Source: an uncultured Pseudomonadota bacterium (GTDB lineage: Bacteria > SAR324 > NAC60-12). Taken from it: a DNA stretch of 7,512 nt. The notes beneath the pieces were generated by a model, which was not told where the DNA came from, did not search any database, and saw nothing but the letters and a program-made list of their open reading frames with translations. The DNA is taken from positions 1 through 7,512 of the forward strand of contig CAJXNF010000130.1 in assembly GCA_913056375.1 (NCBI GenBank), in the 5' to 3' direction. This document shows positions 1 to 6,668 of this stretch, piece by piece; the first letter of the stretch is position 1, and the number at the start of each line of letters is the position of its first letter. Made by a program: the position numbers and the translations under genes.

Positions 1-479
1 AGGCTATCAATGCGATTACGCAAGACTTCCAGCGCTTGTGTGATTGCATTCTCTTGAATGCGAGTTAACTCTTCAGGGAGAAGTGTCAACGTTGTCCGGT
101 TGTTGGGTTGCTCTGCTGCCGTGAACTGAACCAGTAAGCGATCGTAGGGGGATTCGGTCAGATTGACGGTCTCCCCCTCTTCCATCTCCAAGATTACAAC
201 GTTGTTCTCTTGGCGGACTTCGACAAATTTGACGTAGTTATCCAGCAGCAAATCTTCCAACTCCTGGGCGGTACGGCTGACTGTTTCCTTGACAGCTTCT
301 TCAACCTTGATCTCAATATCGAGGTACATTCCCCCTTGGAGATCTAGCCCCAGGTTCACACGATTTGGATGTTGTTGAGGATCAACCCCAGGCTGGTAGG
401 CTTGATAAGTGGGCAGACTGTAAAAAACAGCTGCCGCAAAGACCAACATGATCAGCAAGCCTTTGACACGTACATTCAT
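1..479 (-). CDS. secD: Protein translocase subunit SecD, N-terminal part (gene continues beyond the left edge)
   Basis: SecD is an inner-membrane component of the SecDF-YajC complex, which uses the proton gradient to help pull exported proteins through SecYEG. The first 159 residues are visible and open throughout. A basic N-terminus (MNVRVKG) is followed by one hydrophobic segment at about residues 7-22, then the SecD hallmark NLGLDLQGGMYL at 42-53 at the start of the periplasmic P1 domain. The fragment ends in LRNRIDS, matching the conserved LRNRID stretch of P1. Family members are usually 500-600 residues, so most of the gene lies outside the window. The ATG at 477-479 is chosen because it directly precedes the membrane anchor. 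No clear Shine-Dalgarno sequence precedes it (AAACACTACCC). It follows yajC by 50 bases on the same strand, the usual yajC-secD order, so co-transcription is likely. Confidence 0.95.
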   Translation of the reverse strand, partial: MNVRVKGLLIMLVFAAAVFYSLPTYQAYQPGVDPQQHPNRVNLGLDLQGGMYLDIEIKVEEAVKETVSRTAQELEDLLLDNYVKFVEVRQENNVVILEMEEGETVNLTESPYDRLLVQFTAAEQPNNRTTLTLLPEELTRIQENAITQALEVLRNRIDS

Positions 480-529
480 GGGTAGTGTTTATTTAGATCT
501 GAAAACGAAGAGTTTCGAGGAGAGCCTGT

Positions 530-895
530 TCAAGACTCATCCTTGGAATCGCTATCTGAAGAACTGGCGTCCTTAGCTTTCTGAAGAACACGGGAAACTT
601 GTCCACGATCCATCTGAATCCTGACCTTGTCCGCGATTTCCACGGTGATCGTGTCTTCTCCGAGCTTGAAAATCGTCCCGTGAATACCGGAGTTTGTCAC
701 GACTTTATCGCCCTTGCCTAGGGCATTCAGCATGGCTCGCAATTCTTTTTGGCGCTTTTGCTGTGGTCGGATAATCAAGAAATAAAAAATTGCGAAAATC
801 AGAATAAGGGGGCCAAACTGCACGAGCATAGCGGTTGTGTCACCGCCGGCCATAGCTGCATCCTGCGCCCAAGCTTCACGAATAAAGAAATCCAT
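530..895 (-). CDS. yajC: Preprotein translocase subunit YajC
   Basis: YajC is a small single-span inner-membrane protein that associates with SecDF and SecYEG. The 121 residues have the family's normal layout. A short N-terminal region (MDFFIREAWAQDAAMAGGD) is followed by one membrane helix at about 24-42 (LVQFGPLILIFAIFYFLII). The signature RPQQKRQKE comes next at 43-51. A small beta-rich cytoplasmic domain follows, with GDKVVTNSGIHGTI near 62-75, as in nearly all YajC proteins. The tail is rich in Ser, Asp and Lys. The ATG start is supported by GGAG nine bases upstream. The gene stands directly upstream of secD and is divergent from the phosphatase gene. The tgt/queA genes often found before yajC are not present here. 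Confidence 0.96.
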   Translation of the reverse strand: MDFFIREAWAQDAAMAGGDTTAMLVQFGPLILIFAIFYFLIIRPQQKRQKELRAMLNALGKGDKVVTNSGIHGTIFKLGEDTITVEIADKVRIQMDRGQVSRVLQKAKDASSSDSDSKDES

Positions 896-904
896 AGAAA
901 GTTA

Positions 905-909
905 CTCCA
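905..909 (-). promoter_or_regulatory. Ribosome binding site of yajC
   Basis: On the minus strand TGGAG lies nine bases before the yajC ATG at 895, a normal Shine-Dalgarno core and spacing. It supports the chosen start. The other minus-strand genes here, except the binding-protein gene, lack such a clear site. Confidence 0.7.
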
Positions 910-954
910 ATGTGCTAAGAGTCTAAATCTGGGAAAATAGCAAAAGCTCAATAG

Positions 955-988
955 ATTATCATAAACTAGCTGCAAGCGCTATGCTCAA
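955..988 (-). promoter_or_regulatory. Weak candidate promoter for yajC-secD
   Basis: On the minus strand the AT-rich run TATGATAAT (955-963) offers two overlapping -10-like hexamers, TATGAT and GATAAT. TTGAGC at 983-988 could be a -35 box for TATGAT, but with a long 19-base spacer. The site lies 60-90 bases before the yajC start, in the only sizeable non-coding gap, so a promoter is expected nearby. This particular match is weak. For the opposite direction I see no convincing sigma-70 pair driving the phosphatase gene. The rest of 896-1122 shows no RNA gene or strong repeat. Confidence 0.25.
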
Positions 989-1122
989 ATTTACTTGTAG
1001 CCTTTCCTGCTGAGCTACTCTTGAATAGAAGAGAGCGTTATCGGCTATTGCCGGGCGTTCTTCGTGCAGTACCTTCGGGCAAAACAAACCTCCTGAATCC
1101 AACCATCACTTGCTGGGACCGA

Positions 1123-1926
1123 ATGCCGACTTGGAATCTTGTATTTGACATCGACTTTACCCTCACTGGAGATCTGCCATCGTTGCGTAAACTTGGGCAA
1201 AAACTCGAACGTCTCCAACAAGCAGACCAGGCTCGGGTACTGTTCTGCACAGGTCGGCCTTATCCTGATGTGCTCCATGGATTGAAGCACGAGGAGTTAC
1301 CTCAGCCAGACGCCATTATTGCTCAAACGGGAGCTGAACTTTATCTACCTCCTTTTGGGAGTTTCTCGACACCACTTCTCGATTGGCAACTGCAACTTGA
1401 GAAGTTTGGCTTCTCGGTGGAGGAAGTTCATCAGCGATTGATTGACTTGAATGATGTGATCAGCTTGGAAGCAGCCAATTGCCAGACCCCCCACAAGGTC
1501 TCGTACGCGATTATGGATCCCAAACAGCCGCTTGCGTGGCTAGCCGAAATTTCAAGGCGCATGGTGGAGCCTGTTGGACGCTACCAAGTGATCTGTGCTG
1601 CTTTTGGAGAAAGTTACTATGTCGATATTTTGCCAGGGATGGTCAACAAGGGGAAAGCACTGCGCTACCTATTGGAATTACTGAAATGGCAGAAAGCGAA
1701 CACAATTGTTGCTGGAGACAGCGGTAACGACCAGTCAATGTTTGACGAAGGTTTTCGGGGGATTCTCGTGGGCAATGCTCGGCCAGAAGTCAAAGAATAT
1801 TTACAGAAATTTCCAGCGGAGCAGTTCTACCAAGCGCAGCAAAATTATGCGAAGGGTGTGTTGGAAGGCTTGGCTCACTGGCAGGTTCCAACCTTTGAGA
1901 TTGATAGGACAGGTATCCGAGATTGA
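1123..1926 (+). CDS. HAD-superfamily phosphatase, sucrose-6-phosphate phosphatase-like
   Basis: This is a predicted cytoplasmic Mg-dependent phosphohydrolase of HAD subclass IIB, closest in layout to bacterial sucrose-phosphate phosphatases. With 267 residues from the ATG it has a typical length. Motif I is VFDIDFTLTGD with nucleophile D9 and acid/base D11. Motif II is CTGR (T43). The cap region contains HKVSY (124-128) and YYVDILP (165-171), both SPP-like. The motif III lysine is in NKGKA (175-179). Motif IV is GDSGNDQSMF (198-207) with D199 and D203. The frame is open upstream to a TTG at 1021, adding 34 Arg-rich residues. ATG 1123 is preferred because HAD proteins normally begin just before motif I; its GGGA is only four bases upstream. 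No sucrose-phosphate synthase or other glycosyltransferase is in the window, so the substrate is open (sucrose-, mannosyl- or glucosyl-type phosphate). Confidence 0.85.
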   Translation: MPTWNLVFDIDFTLTGDLPSLRKLGQKLERLQQADQARVLFCTGRPYPDVLHGLKHEELPQPDAIIAQTGAELYLPPFGSFSTPLLDWQLQLEKFGFSVEEVHQRLIDLNDVISLEAANCQTPHKVSYAIMDPKQPLAWLAEISRRMVEPVGRYQVICAAFGESYYVDILPGMVNKGKALRYLLELLKWQKANTIVAGDSGNDQSMFDEGFRGILVGNARPEVKEYLQKFPAEQFYQAQQNYAKGVLEGLAHWQVPTFEIDRTGIRD

Positions 1927-1953
1927 AAACTACATGGGTATTCGTAGATCCTT

Positions 1954-4900
1954 TCAGGCTAGCTGCAGAGGAACTTCCTGGAGTATCTGTTCGAGGTTGC
2001 TGCAAAGCCGTTCCGCTTCAGATTCTGGAAAAACCAGTGGGGGTTTGAACTTGATCACATTATGATCCGGCCCATCTGTACTGAGCAGGAATCCTTGGGC
2101 TTTCATCCGCTCCACAACATAGGTTGCTCGGGCTGCGCAAGGTGCTCTTTGTACGGGATCAGCAACGAACTCCATACCAAGAAAGAGACCCTCCCCACGA
2201 ACTTCTCCCAGCGCTGGACACCACTTTGACATTCCCTTCCAGCGTTCAAGCAGATCATTCCCCAAGGTCAGTGCATGTTTTTGGAGATCTTCTTCTTCAA
2301 TCACATCCAGTACGGCGTTACCCACTGCTGCAGAAACAGGATTTCCACCAAAGGTGTTGAAGTATTCCATTCCGTTGGCAAAGGCTTCTGCAATTTCGGC
2401 AGTGGTGATCACAGCAGCGAGAGGATGTCCATTGCCGATCGGTTTTCCAAGAGTAACGATATCTGGAACGACTCCCTGTAGTTCAAATCCCCAAAAGGTT
2501 TTTCCCACCCTACCAAAGCCAACCTGTACCTCATCGGCGATGCACAGACCACCCAGTTTACGAATTCCTGCATAAGCGGTCTGTAAATAATTTTCTGGAA
2601 GAACAATCTGTCCTCCACAACTCAGAATTGATTCGCAAATGAACCCAGCCAACCCGGTTTCGGATTTTGCGAGTGATTCTGCGTGCTCAATGACCTTTTC
2701 CCCATAGGCTGAGCCTGGATCAGTATGATGCTCCCTGTACACTCCTCGATACGTATCAGGCATGGGAGTGGTTCTTACCCAGTCTGGTGCTCCTTTTCCA
2801 CCAGGCCCATTGTGCTTGTAAGGACTCAAGTCGATGAGAGATTTTGTATGACCATGATAGCCAACGTCCACCACCACCATCCCCTGCGCTTGGGTGTAGG
2901 CTTGGGCTAGTCGTAGCGCTAGTTCGTTGGCTTCACTGCCAGTACAAACCAAGAAACAGACGTTTAGTGGCTCCGGAAACAAGCCACACAAGCGCTCTGC
3001 ATACCTGACGAGTTCCGGGTGAAGGTAGCGGGTATTTGTGTTGAGTAGGCCACTTTGTTTTCTTTGGGCTTCGACAACCCTGGGATGACAGTGCCCGACA
3101 TGAGCAACATTGTTCACACAGTCAACAAAGCGACGCCCGAGAGAATCAATCAGGTAGACTCCCTCTCCTCTTAAAATAGTGAGCGGTTCTTTGTAGGACA
3201 GAGAGAGATTGCGTCCCATGATGTGGAGGCGTCTGGCCAATAAATCTTGTGGCAGGCCTTCCGGTTCTACCCAGGATTGCTCTTGGATTCCGAGTAAACG
3301 ATAGGGATTGGGACTAATCTCCTTCCAGAAACTTTGTTCGGAAGGCAAGGCGACACCCGGGAAATCGGTTTCCCATCCCATTCGATGACCGATCACCTGC
3401 AAGTGCAGATGCGGAGGCCAGTTGCCATTTCGGGGTGATGCTCCGATCCTCGCAATACGAGTCCCGGCTTGGACGAAGTCTCCCGGTTGCCAGAGTTCTA
3501 GGCACTCTGGATCAAGATGGCCGTAGAGCGTGAAGAATTTCTCTCCATTCAGATCCTCATGCTGCAACATGAGTGTAGGGCCATAGTCCTGTTCTTGGGC
3601 GTTATCATGAACCGTGACGAAGGTCCCATCCAGTGGAGCAAATATGGGCGTTCCAGCTAGTCCGAAAACATCCAGTCCCAGGTGTACGGTGCGCGATTCT
3701 AGATCCTGCTGAAACTCAGGTGCCGTGTAGCAAAGTCGAATCTCATCATAGAGTCCAAGAGCGAAGATCTTTTGTGCATTTTCAATGGCTTGTTGAATGC
3801 GAGCAGACTGTTCCTCAACGTCACCACTCAGCCAATCGCTGGTAGGGCTCTCGATTCCCAGTGGCAAGGGCAGAGTGTTGTCGGGAGTGAGAGCTTGGCC
3901 CATCACCGGAAAAAACATTTGTTTTTCCAAAATAGTTTCTAGAGAAACCTTTCGGTGGATAGGGGAATGACCACAGGCGAATCTGGAGCGGGCGATACCC
4001 TCCTCCAGTGAGAGAGCATTTAAGCGTTGAAGTAACTCTCGAATTGGTTGCTGACTGATCAAGAGATATTCATTTTCCGGCTGCTCCTGAATTTGTTTTG
4101 CAGCCATCACGATGCTCACACCGAGTCGCATGAGTGCCATTGGCCAGACAAACTCAGCCTCCTGCAAAGAGAGTGGCCTGGCTTGACTGAAACCACTGAG
4201 CGTTGCCTGCAATGCTTTCCAAGGAGCTATTTGACCAAGAAGAGTATAGGCCAAAGTCACTGCTGCTTCTGCGCAAGTCCAAGAAACAACCATGTCGCCA
4301 AAGTCGATCAAGCTCAACTCTGGAGGTCCTTCAAGCCCACCATGGACCAGTACGTTGTAGTCATTGGCGTCGTTCTGAATCAGGGAACGAGGTAAGTCTC
4401 TCTCCAGAGGTCGTCCATACCTATCGTATAAGCGTAGGGCTTGCTCCAGAAAATTCTTGAGTAAGGGATCCGTCACCAGGGAAAGACCTTCTTCCACAAT
4501 TTGCGAAGCTTGATCAGGGTGCCACCGCAATTCTGGATGGGGATCTGGAACAGTAAGGGTAGAGAGCGAAGTGGCAACTCGTCCCATCAAGTGACCAACG
4601 GAATGAAAAAGTTCGGTAGTAAGTGGTCGGAATTTGGCGAGGGGAATGCCTGGCTGCCAGCTTTGCAAGCGTAACCAGCAGGCACTCCCATTCTGTAAGC
4701 TTCCCTGGGAAATAAAACGTCCAGCCTGATCCGCCAGTGGGTTTGGTACCAGACCGCCCAGTATAGAGTTCAGATGCTGCATCGCTCGAATTTCAGTCTT
4801 CAGAGTCTCCAGAGGAACCTCAGCATTCACCACTTTGAAAGTGTTTTTCTCTCCGCTTGCTAAGCAGAGTTGAAAGTTACGGTCTCTTTCCCCAGGCAGG

Positions 4901-4980
4901 GCAACCAGTTGCCCGGTCAAGCCGTAGTGTTGAGCAAGCAGTTCCAGCGCTTCTGCTTCAGTAAGTTGCGGAGGTGTCAT
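1954..4980 (-). CDS. Three-domain fusion: APH-family kinase, M23 zinc-peptidase domain, class-III PLP ammonio-phospholyase
   Basis: A 1008-residue protein with no signal peptide. Residues about 1-335 are an APH/hydroxylysine-kinase-like fold: GERDRNF (30-36), catalytic loop QNDANDYN (202-209, D204) and metal-binding IDFGD (225-229). The usual catalytic-loop His is Gln202. Residues about 425-535 are an M23/LytM domain with zinc motifs HLGLD (433-437) and HLH (524-526), plus YGHL (486-489). Residues about 585-1005 are a fold-type-I PLP enzyme: NNVAHVGHCHP (623-633), GSEAN (681-685), IADEVQVGFGR (814-824), GKPIGNGHP with PLP lysine K846, and EYFNTFGGNPVS (872-883). The last three match the ethanolamine-phosphate/phosphohydroxylysine phospho-lyase group. 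Inferred role: phosphorylate a hydroxy-amine or hydroxy-amino acid, then eliminate ammonia and phosphate. ATG 4980 overlaps the permease stop as ATGA. A GTG at 5016 would add 12 residues but lie deeper inside the permease gene. The PLP family also contains true aminotransferases. Confidence 0.9.
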   Translation of the reverse strand: MTPPQLTEAEALELLAQHYGLTGQLVALPGERDRNFQLCLASGEKNTFKVVNAEVPLETLKTEIRAMQHLNSILGGLVPNPLADQAGRFISQGSLQNGSACWLRLQSWQPGIPLAKFRPLTTELFHSVGHLMGRVATSLSTLTVPDPHPELRWHPDQASQIVEEGLSLVTDPLLKNFLEQALRLYDRYGRPLERDLPRSLIQNDANDYNVLVHGGLEGPPELSLIDFGDMVVSWTCAEAAVTLAYTLLGQIAPWKALQATLSGFSQARPLSLQEAEFVWPMALMRLGVSIVMAAKQIQEQPENEYLLISQQPIRELLQRLNALSLEEGIARSRFACGHSPIHRKVSLETILEKQMFFPVMGQALTPDNTLPLPLGIESPTSDWLSGDVEEQSARIQQAIENAQKIFALGLYDEIRLCYTAPEFQQDLESRTVHLGLDVFGLAGTPIFAPLDGTFVTVHDNAQEQDYGPTLMLQHEDLNGEKFFTLYGHLDPECLELWQPGDFVQAGTRIARIGASPRNGNWPPHLHLQVIGHRMGWETDFPGVALPSEQSFWKEISPNPYRLLGIQEQSWVEPEGLPQDLLARRLHIMGRNLSLSYKEPLTILRGEGVYLIDSLGRRFVDCVNNVAHVGHCHPRVVEAQRKQSGLLNTNTRYLHPELVRYAERLCGLFPEPLNVCFLVCTGSEANELALRLAQAYTQAQGMVVVDVGYHGHTKSLIDLSPYKHNGPGGKGAPDWVRTTPMPDTYRGVYREHHTDPGSAYGEKVIEHAESLAKSETGLAGFICESILSCGGQIVLPENYLQTAYAGIRKLGGLCIADEVQVGFGRVGKTFWGFELQGVVPDIVTLGKPIGNGHPLAAVITTAEIAEAFANGMEYFNTFGGNPVSAAVGNAVLDVIEEEDLQKHALTLGNDLLERWKGMSKWCPALGEVRGEGLFLGMEFVADPVQRAPCAARATYVVERMKAQGFLLSTDGPDHNVIKFKPPLVFPESEAERLCSNLEQILQEVPLQLA
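4977..4980 (-). promoter_or_regulatory. ATGA stop/start overlap coupling permease and fusion enzyme
   Basis: The permease stop TGA and the enzyme start ATG share four bases. No Shine-Dalgarno core is visible just upstream (CCTATTCCAAAAAA). Translation of the enzyme therefore probably depends on ribosomes finishing the permease and re-initiating. This is the main reason for choosing 4980 rather than the upstream GTG as the start. Confidence 0.75.
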
Positions 4981-6653
4981 TTTTTTGGAATAGGCGTGGT
5001 TCTTCGTTCCAGCCACTTGAGCAGACTGGCAGCCGCAAGGGTAAGCACGACGTATAGAATCGCGGCTGTATTGAACGGAGCAAAAGGAAGAAAACTACTC
5101 GCTTGGAATTCGCGCATTCGTTGGGTGGCATCGCGAACTGAAAGAATGGACAGGAGTGCCGTGTCCTTCAGCATTGCGATGAATTCATTGCCAAGTGGTG
5201 GAATGACGATGCGCAGGGCCTGTGGCAGAATAACCAATCTGGCGGTTTGCCATCGGTCGAGTCCAAGTGTTCGGGCTGCCTCTACCTGCCCTTTGGGAAC
5301 AGCCTCGATGCCAGCCCTGAAAATCTCAGCCATGTAGGCCGAGTAGCCCAGACAGATTGCAAACACTCCCCGGATCATATTGGGCAGGTCAATAAACCCA
5401 TCGGTGGCTTGTTTGACAGCGCCACTGAGTGGCAATCCCACGTAGAGGATAATCACCAGCATGGGAATCCCACGTAGGATATCAATATAGAACTCAGCAA
5501 AGACAGCTAGTGGATGCATCCGGTGCTGCCATCCTCCGAAGGTCAGCAATCCAAGTAAAAAGCCGAAGACACCAAAGACCATTGCGGGTGTTCTGTACTC
5601 ATCGGCTAGAAACTCGGTGCGCCAAAGAATGGGGGCTTCTGCAGGAAGGGCTGATTCTGGGATAAAAGCGGCGCTGATTCTTTTGTCTTCTGCATAGAGC
5701 TTCAGAGCTTGCTCAACATCCCTAGCAGCGCGGATCTGCATCTCCACACCATTGTCAAACTCACCGTAGCGCAGCGTGTCTGCTAAACGTTGTGGAGTGT
5801 CCTTGATGAAAGCAGCACGTCCTTCTGTGGTTCCAATCAAGACATACTGTTCTTGTGGCATTTGGGAGAAGATCAACCCAATGCCCAACAGTAGTCCGGC
5901 AATCACTCCGTAGCGTCGATAAATGTTGGGGTTGGGCTGCAGGGATAGCATTCCCGCTAGAACCAGTCCAAGGATAGCGGAGGCCACATAAGCGAAAATG
6001 GCTGCTCGGAGGGTCAGCAATAAACCAGTAGCGAAACTCAGTCGTGCAACCAGAATTAAGAAGAGTAGGCTTCCTCCTTGGAGGATCAGCAGTAAACGCC
6101 AAATCCAACGGTTGATAGTCTCTGGCAATTTCTTACTGAGACCGACTGCACCGAGCAAGGTAGTCCCAAGAAGGTAGGGCCACCGCAGAGTTTCCAGCCA
6201 TCCCTGCATCCAAGCCTGTCCCTCTGGAGTAAGGGCTGGATAATTGACTTTGGGATCTCGGAATGGGTTGCTGCGAGCATCCAGTAGGTCTCCAATCACC
6301 GAATCCCAGAAAGGCGCCAGATCCCATCGTGTGAGGAGCCAAGACATCAGCAATAGGTGCAGCACCAGTCCCAACCAGGAGACTTGATGAGGATAGGCAA
6401 GCCAACTGGGCGATTTGCGAGCAAGAAAGATGGGGATCAATCCGCTCAACAACCCCAAAAGCAAAACCAGGAAGATTTGAAAGACTTCTGCAGCACCTTC
6501 CTCAACACCAACGATGAAGGCGAGGGAGCGGCTGTAGTTGGTGGAAGTGGCGAAGAGATAGATGAAGAAGGGCGCGCTGGCCAGCAGCACAAGATTGCTG
6601 GCCCGAAGCTGAAGCCACTCCGGGCCGATGCGCCTTGGTGAAGGGTCGGTCAT
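4977..6653 (-). CDS. Amino-acid ABC transporter permease, enlarged (HisM/GlnP family)
   Basis: An inner-membrane permease of the polar-amino-acid uptake family, 558 residues against roughly 220-250 for a simple member. The C-terminal core is canonical: FYIDILRGIPMLV (388-400), YSAYMAEIFRAGIEAVP (437-453) and the EAA loop EAARTLGLDRW to LPQAL (458-480) that docks the ATPase. The first family helix (GLLLTLRAAIF, 210-220) is separated from this core by about 170 residues. That insert holds another helix (about 248-264) and a polar stretch at 265-355. Before that lie about four extra hydrophobic segments (near 19-36, 57-78, 91-108, 184-205). Similar long permeases with extra N-terminal helices exist, so this is probably a real subfamily and not an error. 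The gene starts 15 bases after the binding-protein stop, without a clear Shine-Dalgarno site. No ATPase or second permease is in the window. Confidence 0.9.
   Translation of the reverse strand: MTDPSPRRIGPEWLQLRASNLVLLASAPFFIYLFATSTNYSRSLAFIVGVEEGAAEVFQIFLVLLLGLLSGLIPIFLARKSPSWLAYPHQVSWLGLVLHLLLMSWLLTRWDLAPFWDSVIGDLLDARSNPFRDPKVNYPALTPEGQAWMQGWLETLRWPYLLGTTLLGAVGLSKKLPETINRWIWRLLLILQGGSLLFLILVARLSFATGLLLTLRAAIFAYVASAILGLVLAGMLSLQPNPNIYRRYGVIAGLLLGIGLIFSQMPQEQYVLIGTTEGRAAFIKDTPQRLADTLRYGEFDNGVEMQIRAARDVEQALKLYAEDKRISAAFIPESALPAEAPILWRTEFLADEYRTPAMVFGVFGFLLGLLTFGGWQHRMHPLAVFAEFYIDILRGIPMLVIILYVGLPLSGAVKQATDGFIDLPNMIRGVFAICLGYSAYMAEIFRAGIEAVPKGQVEAARTLGLDRWQTARLVILPQALRIVIPPLGNEFIAMLKDTALLSILSVRDATQRMREFQASSFLPFAPFNTAAILYVVLTLAAASLLKWLERRTTPIPKK
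4980..4986 (-). other. A7 heptamer in slippery phase at the end of the permease gene
   Basis: On the minus strand the permease ends CCA AAA AAA TGA. The seven A residues lie in the A_AAA_AAA phase used by -1 frameshift sites, directly before the stop. A -1 slip there continues into ATG ACA CCT, the frame of the downstream enzyme, and would join the two proteins. The motif is seen directly; its use is hypothetical. Short inverted repeats lie downstream at 4936-4958 (6-bp arms) and 4899-4914 (7-bp arms), farther away than normal frameshift stimulators. Confidence 0.3.
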
Positions 6654-6668
6654 GAGGCGCGAGTCAAA

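Noticed and set aside
749..940. Small plus-strand open frame of 63 codons
   Set aside because: It is antisense to yajC with no recognisable motif, so it is treated as a shadow frame.
1042..1053. CGGC-TATT-GCCG hairpin before the phosphatase start
   Set aside because: The four-base-pair stem is too short to call a regulatory element or terminator, and no riboswitch-like conserved core surrounds it.
1927..1953. Possible bidirectional terminator between the convergent phosphatase and enzyme genes
   Set aside because: The 27-base gap has only a very short CTAC/GTAG pairing and no GC-rich hairpin followed by a T run.
4981..5016. N-terminal extension of the fusion enzyme from the GTG at 5016
   Set aside because: It would overlap the permease gene by 40 bases and use a GTG. 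The ATG at 4980 makes a classic ATGA overlap.
4870..5337. Open frame of 155 codons on the plus strand across the permease/enzyme junction
   Set aside because: It is antisense to two well-supported genes, and its product shows no family motif and no sensible start context.
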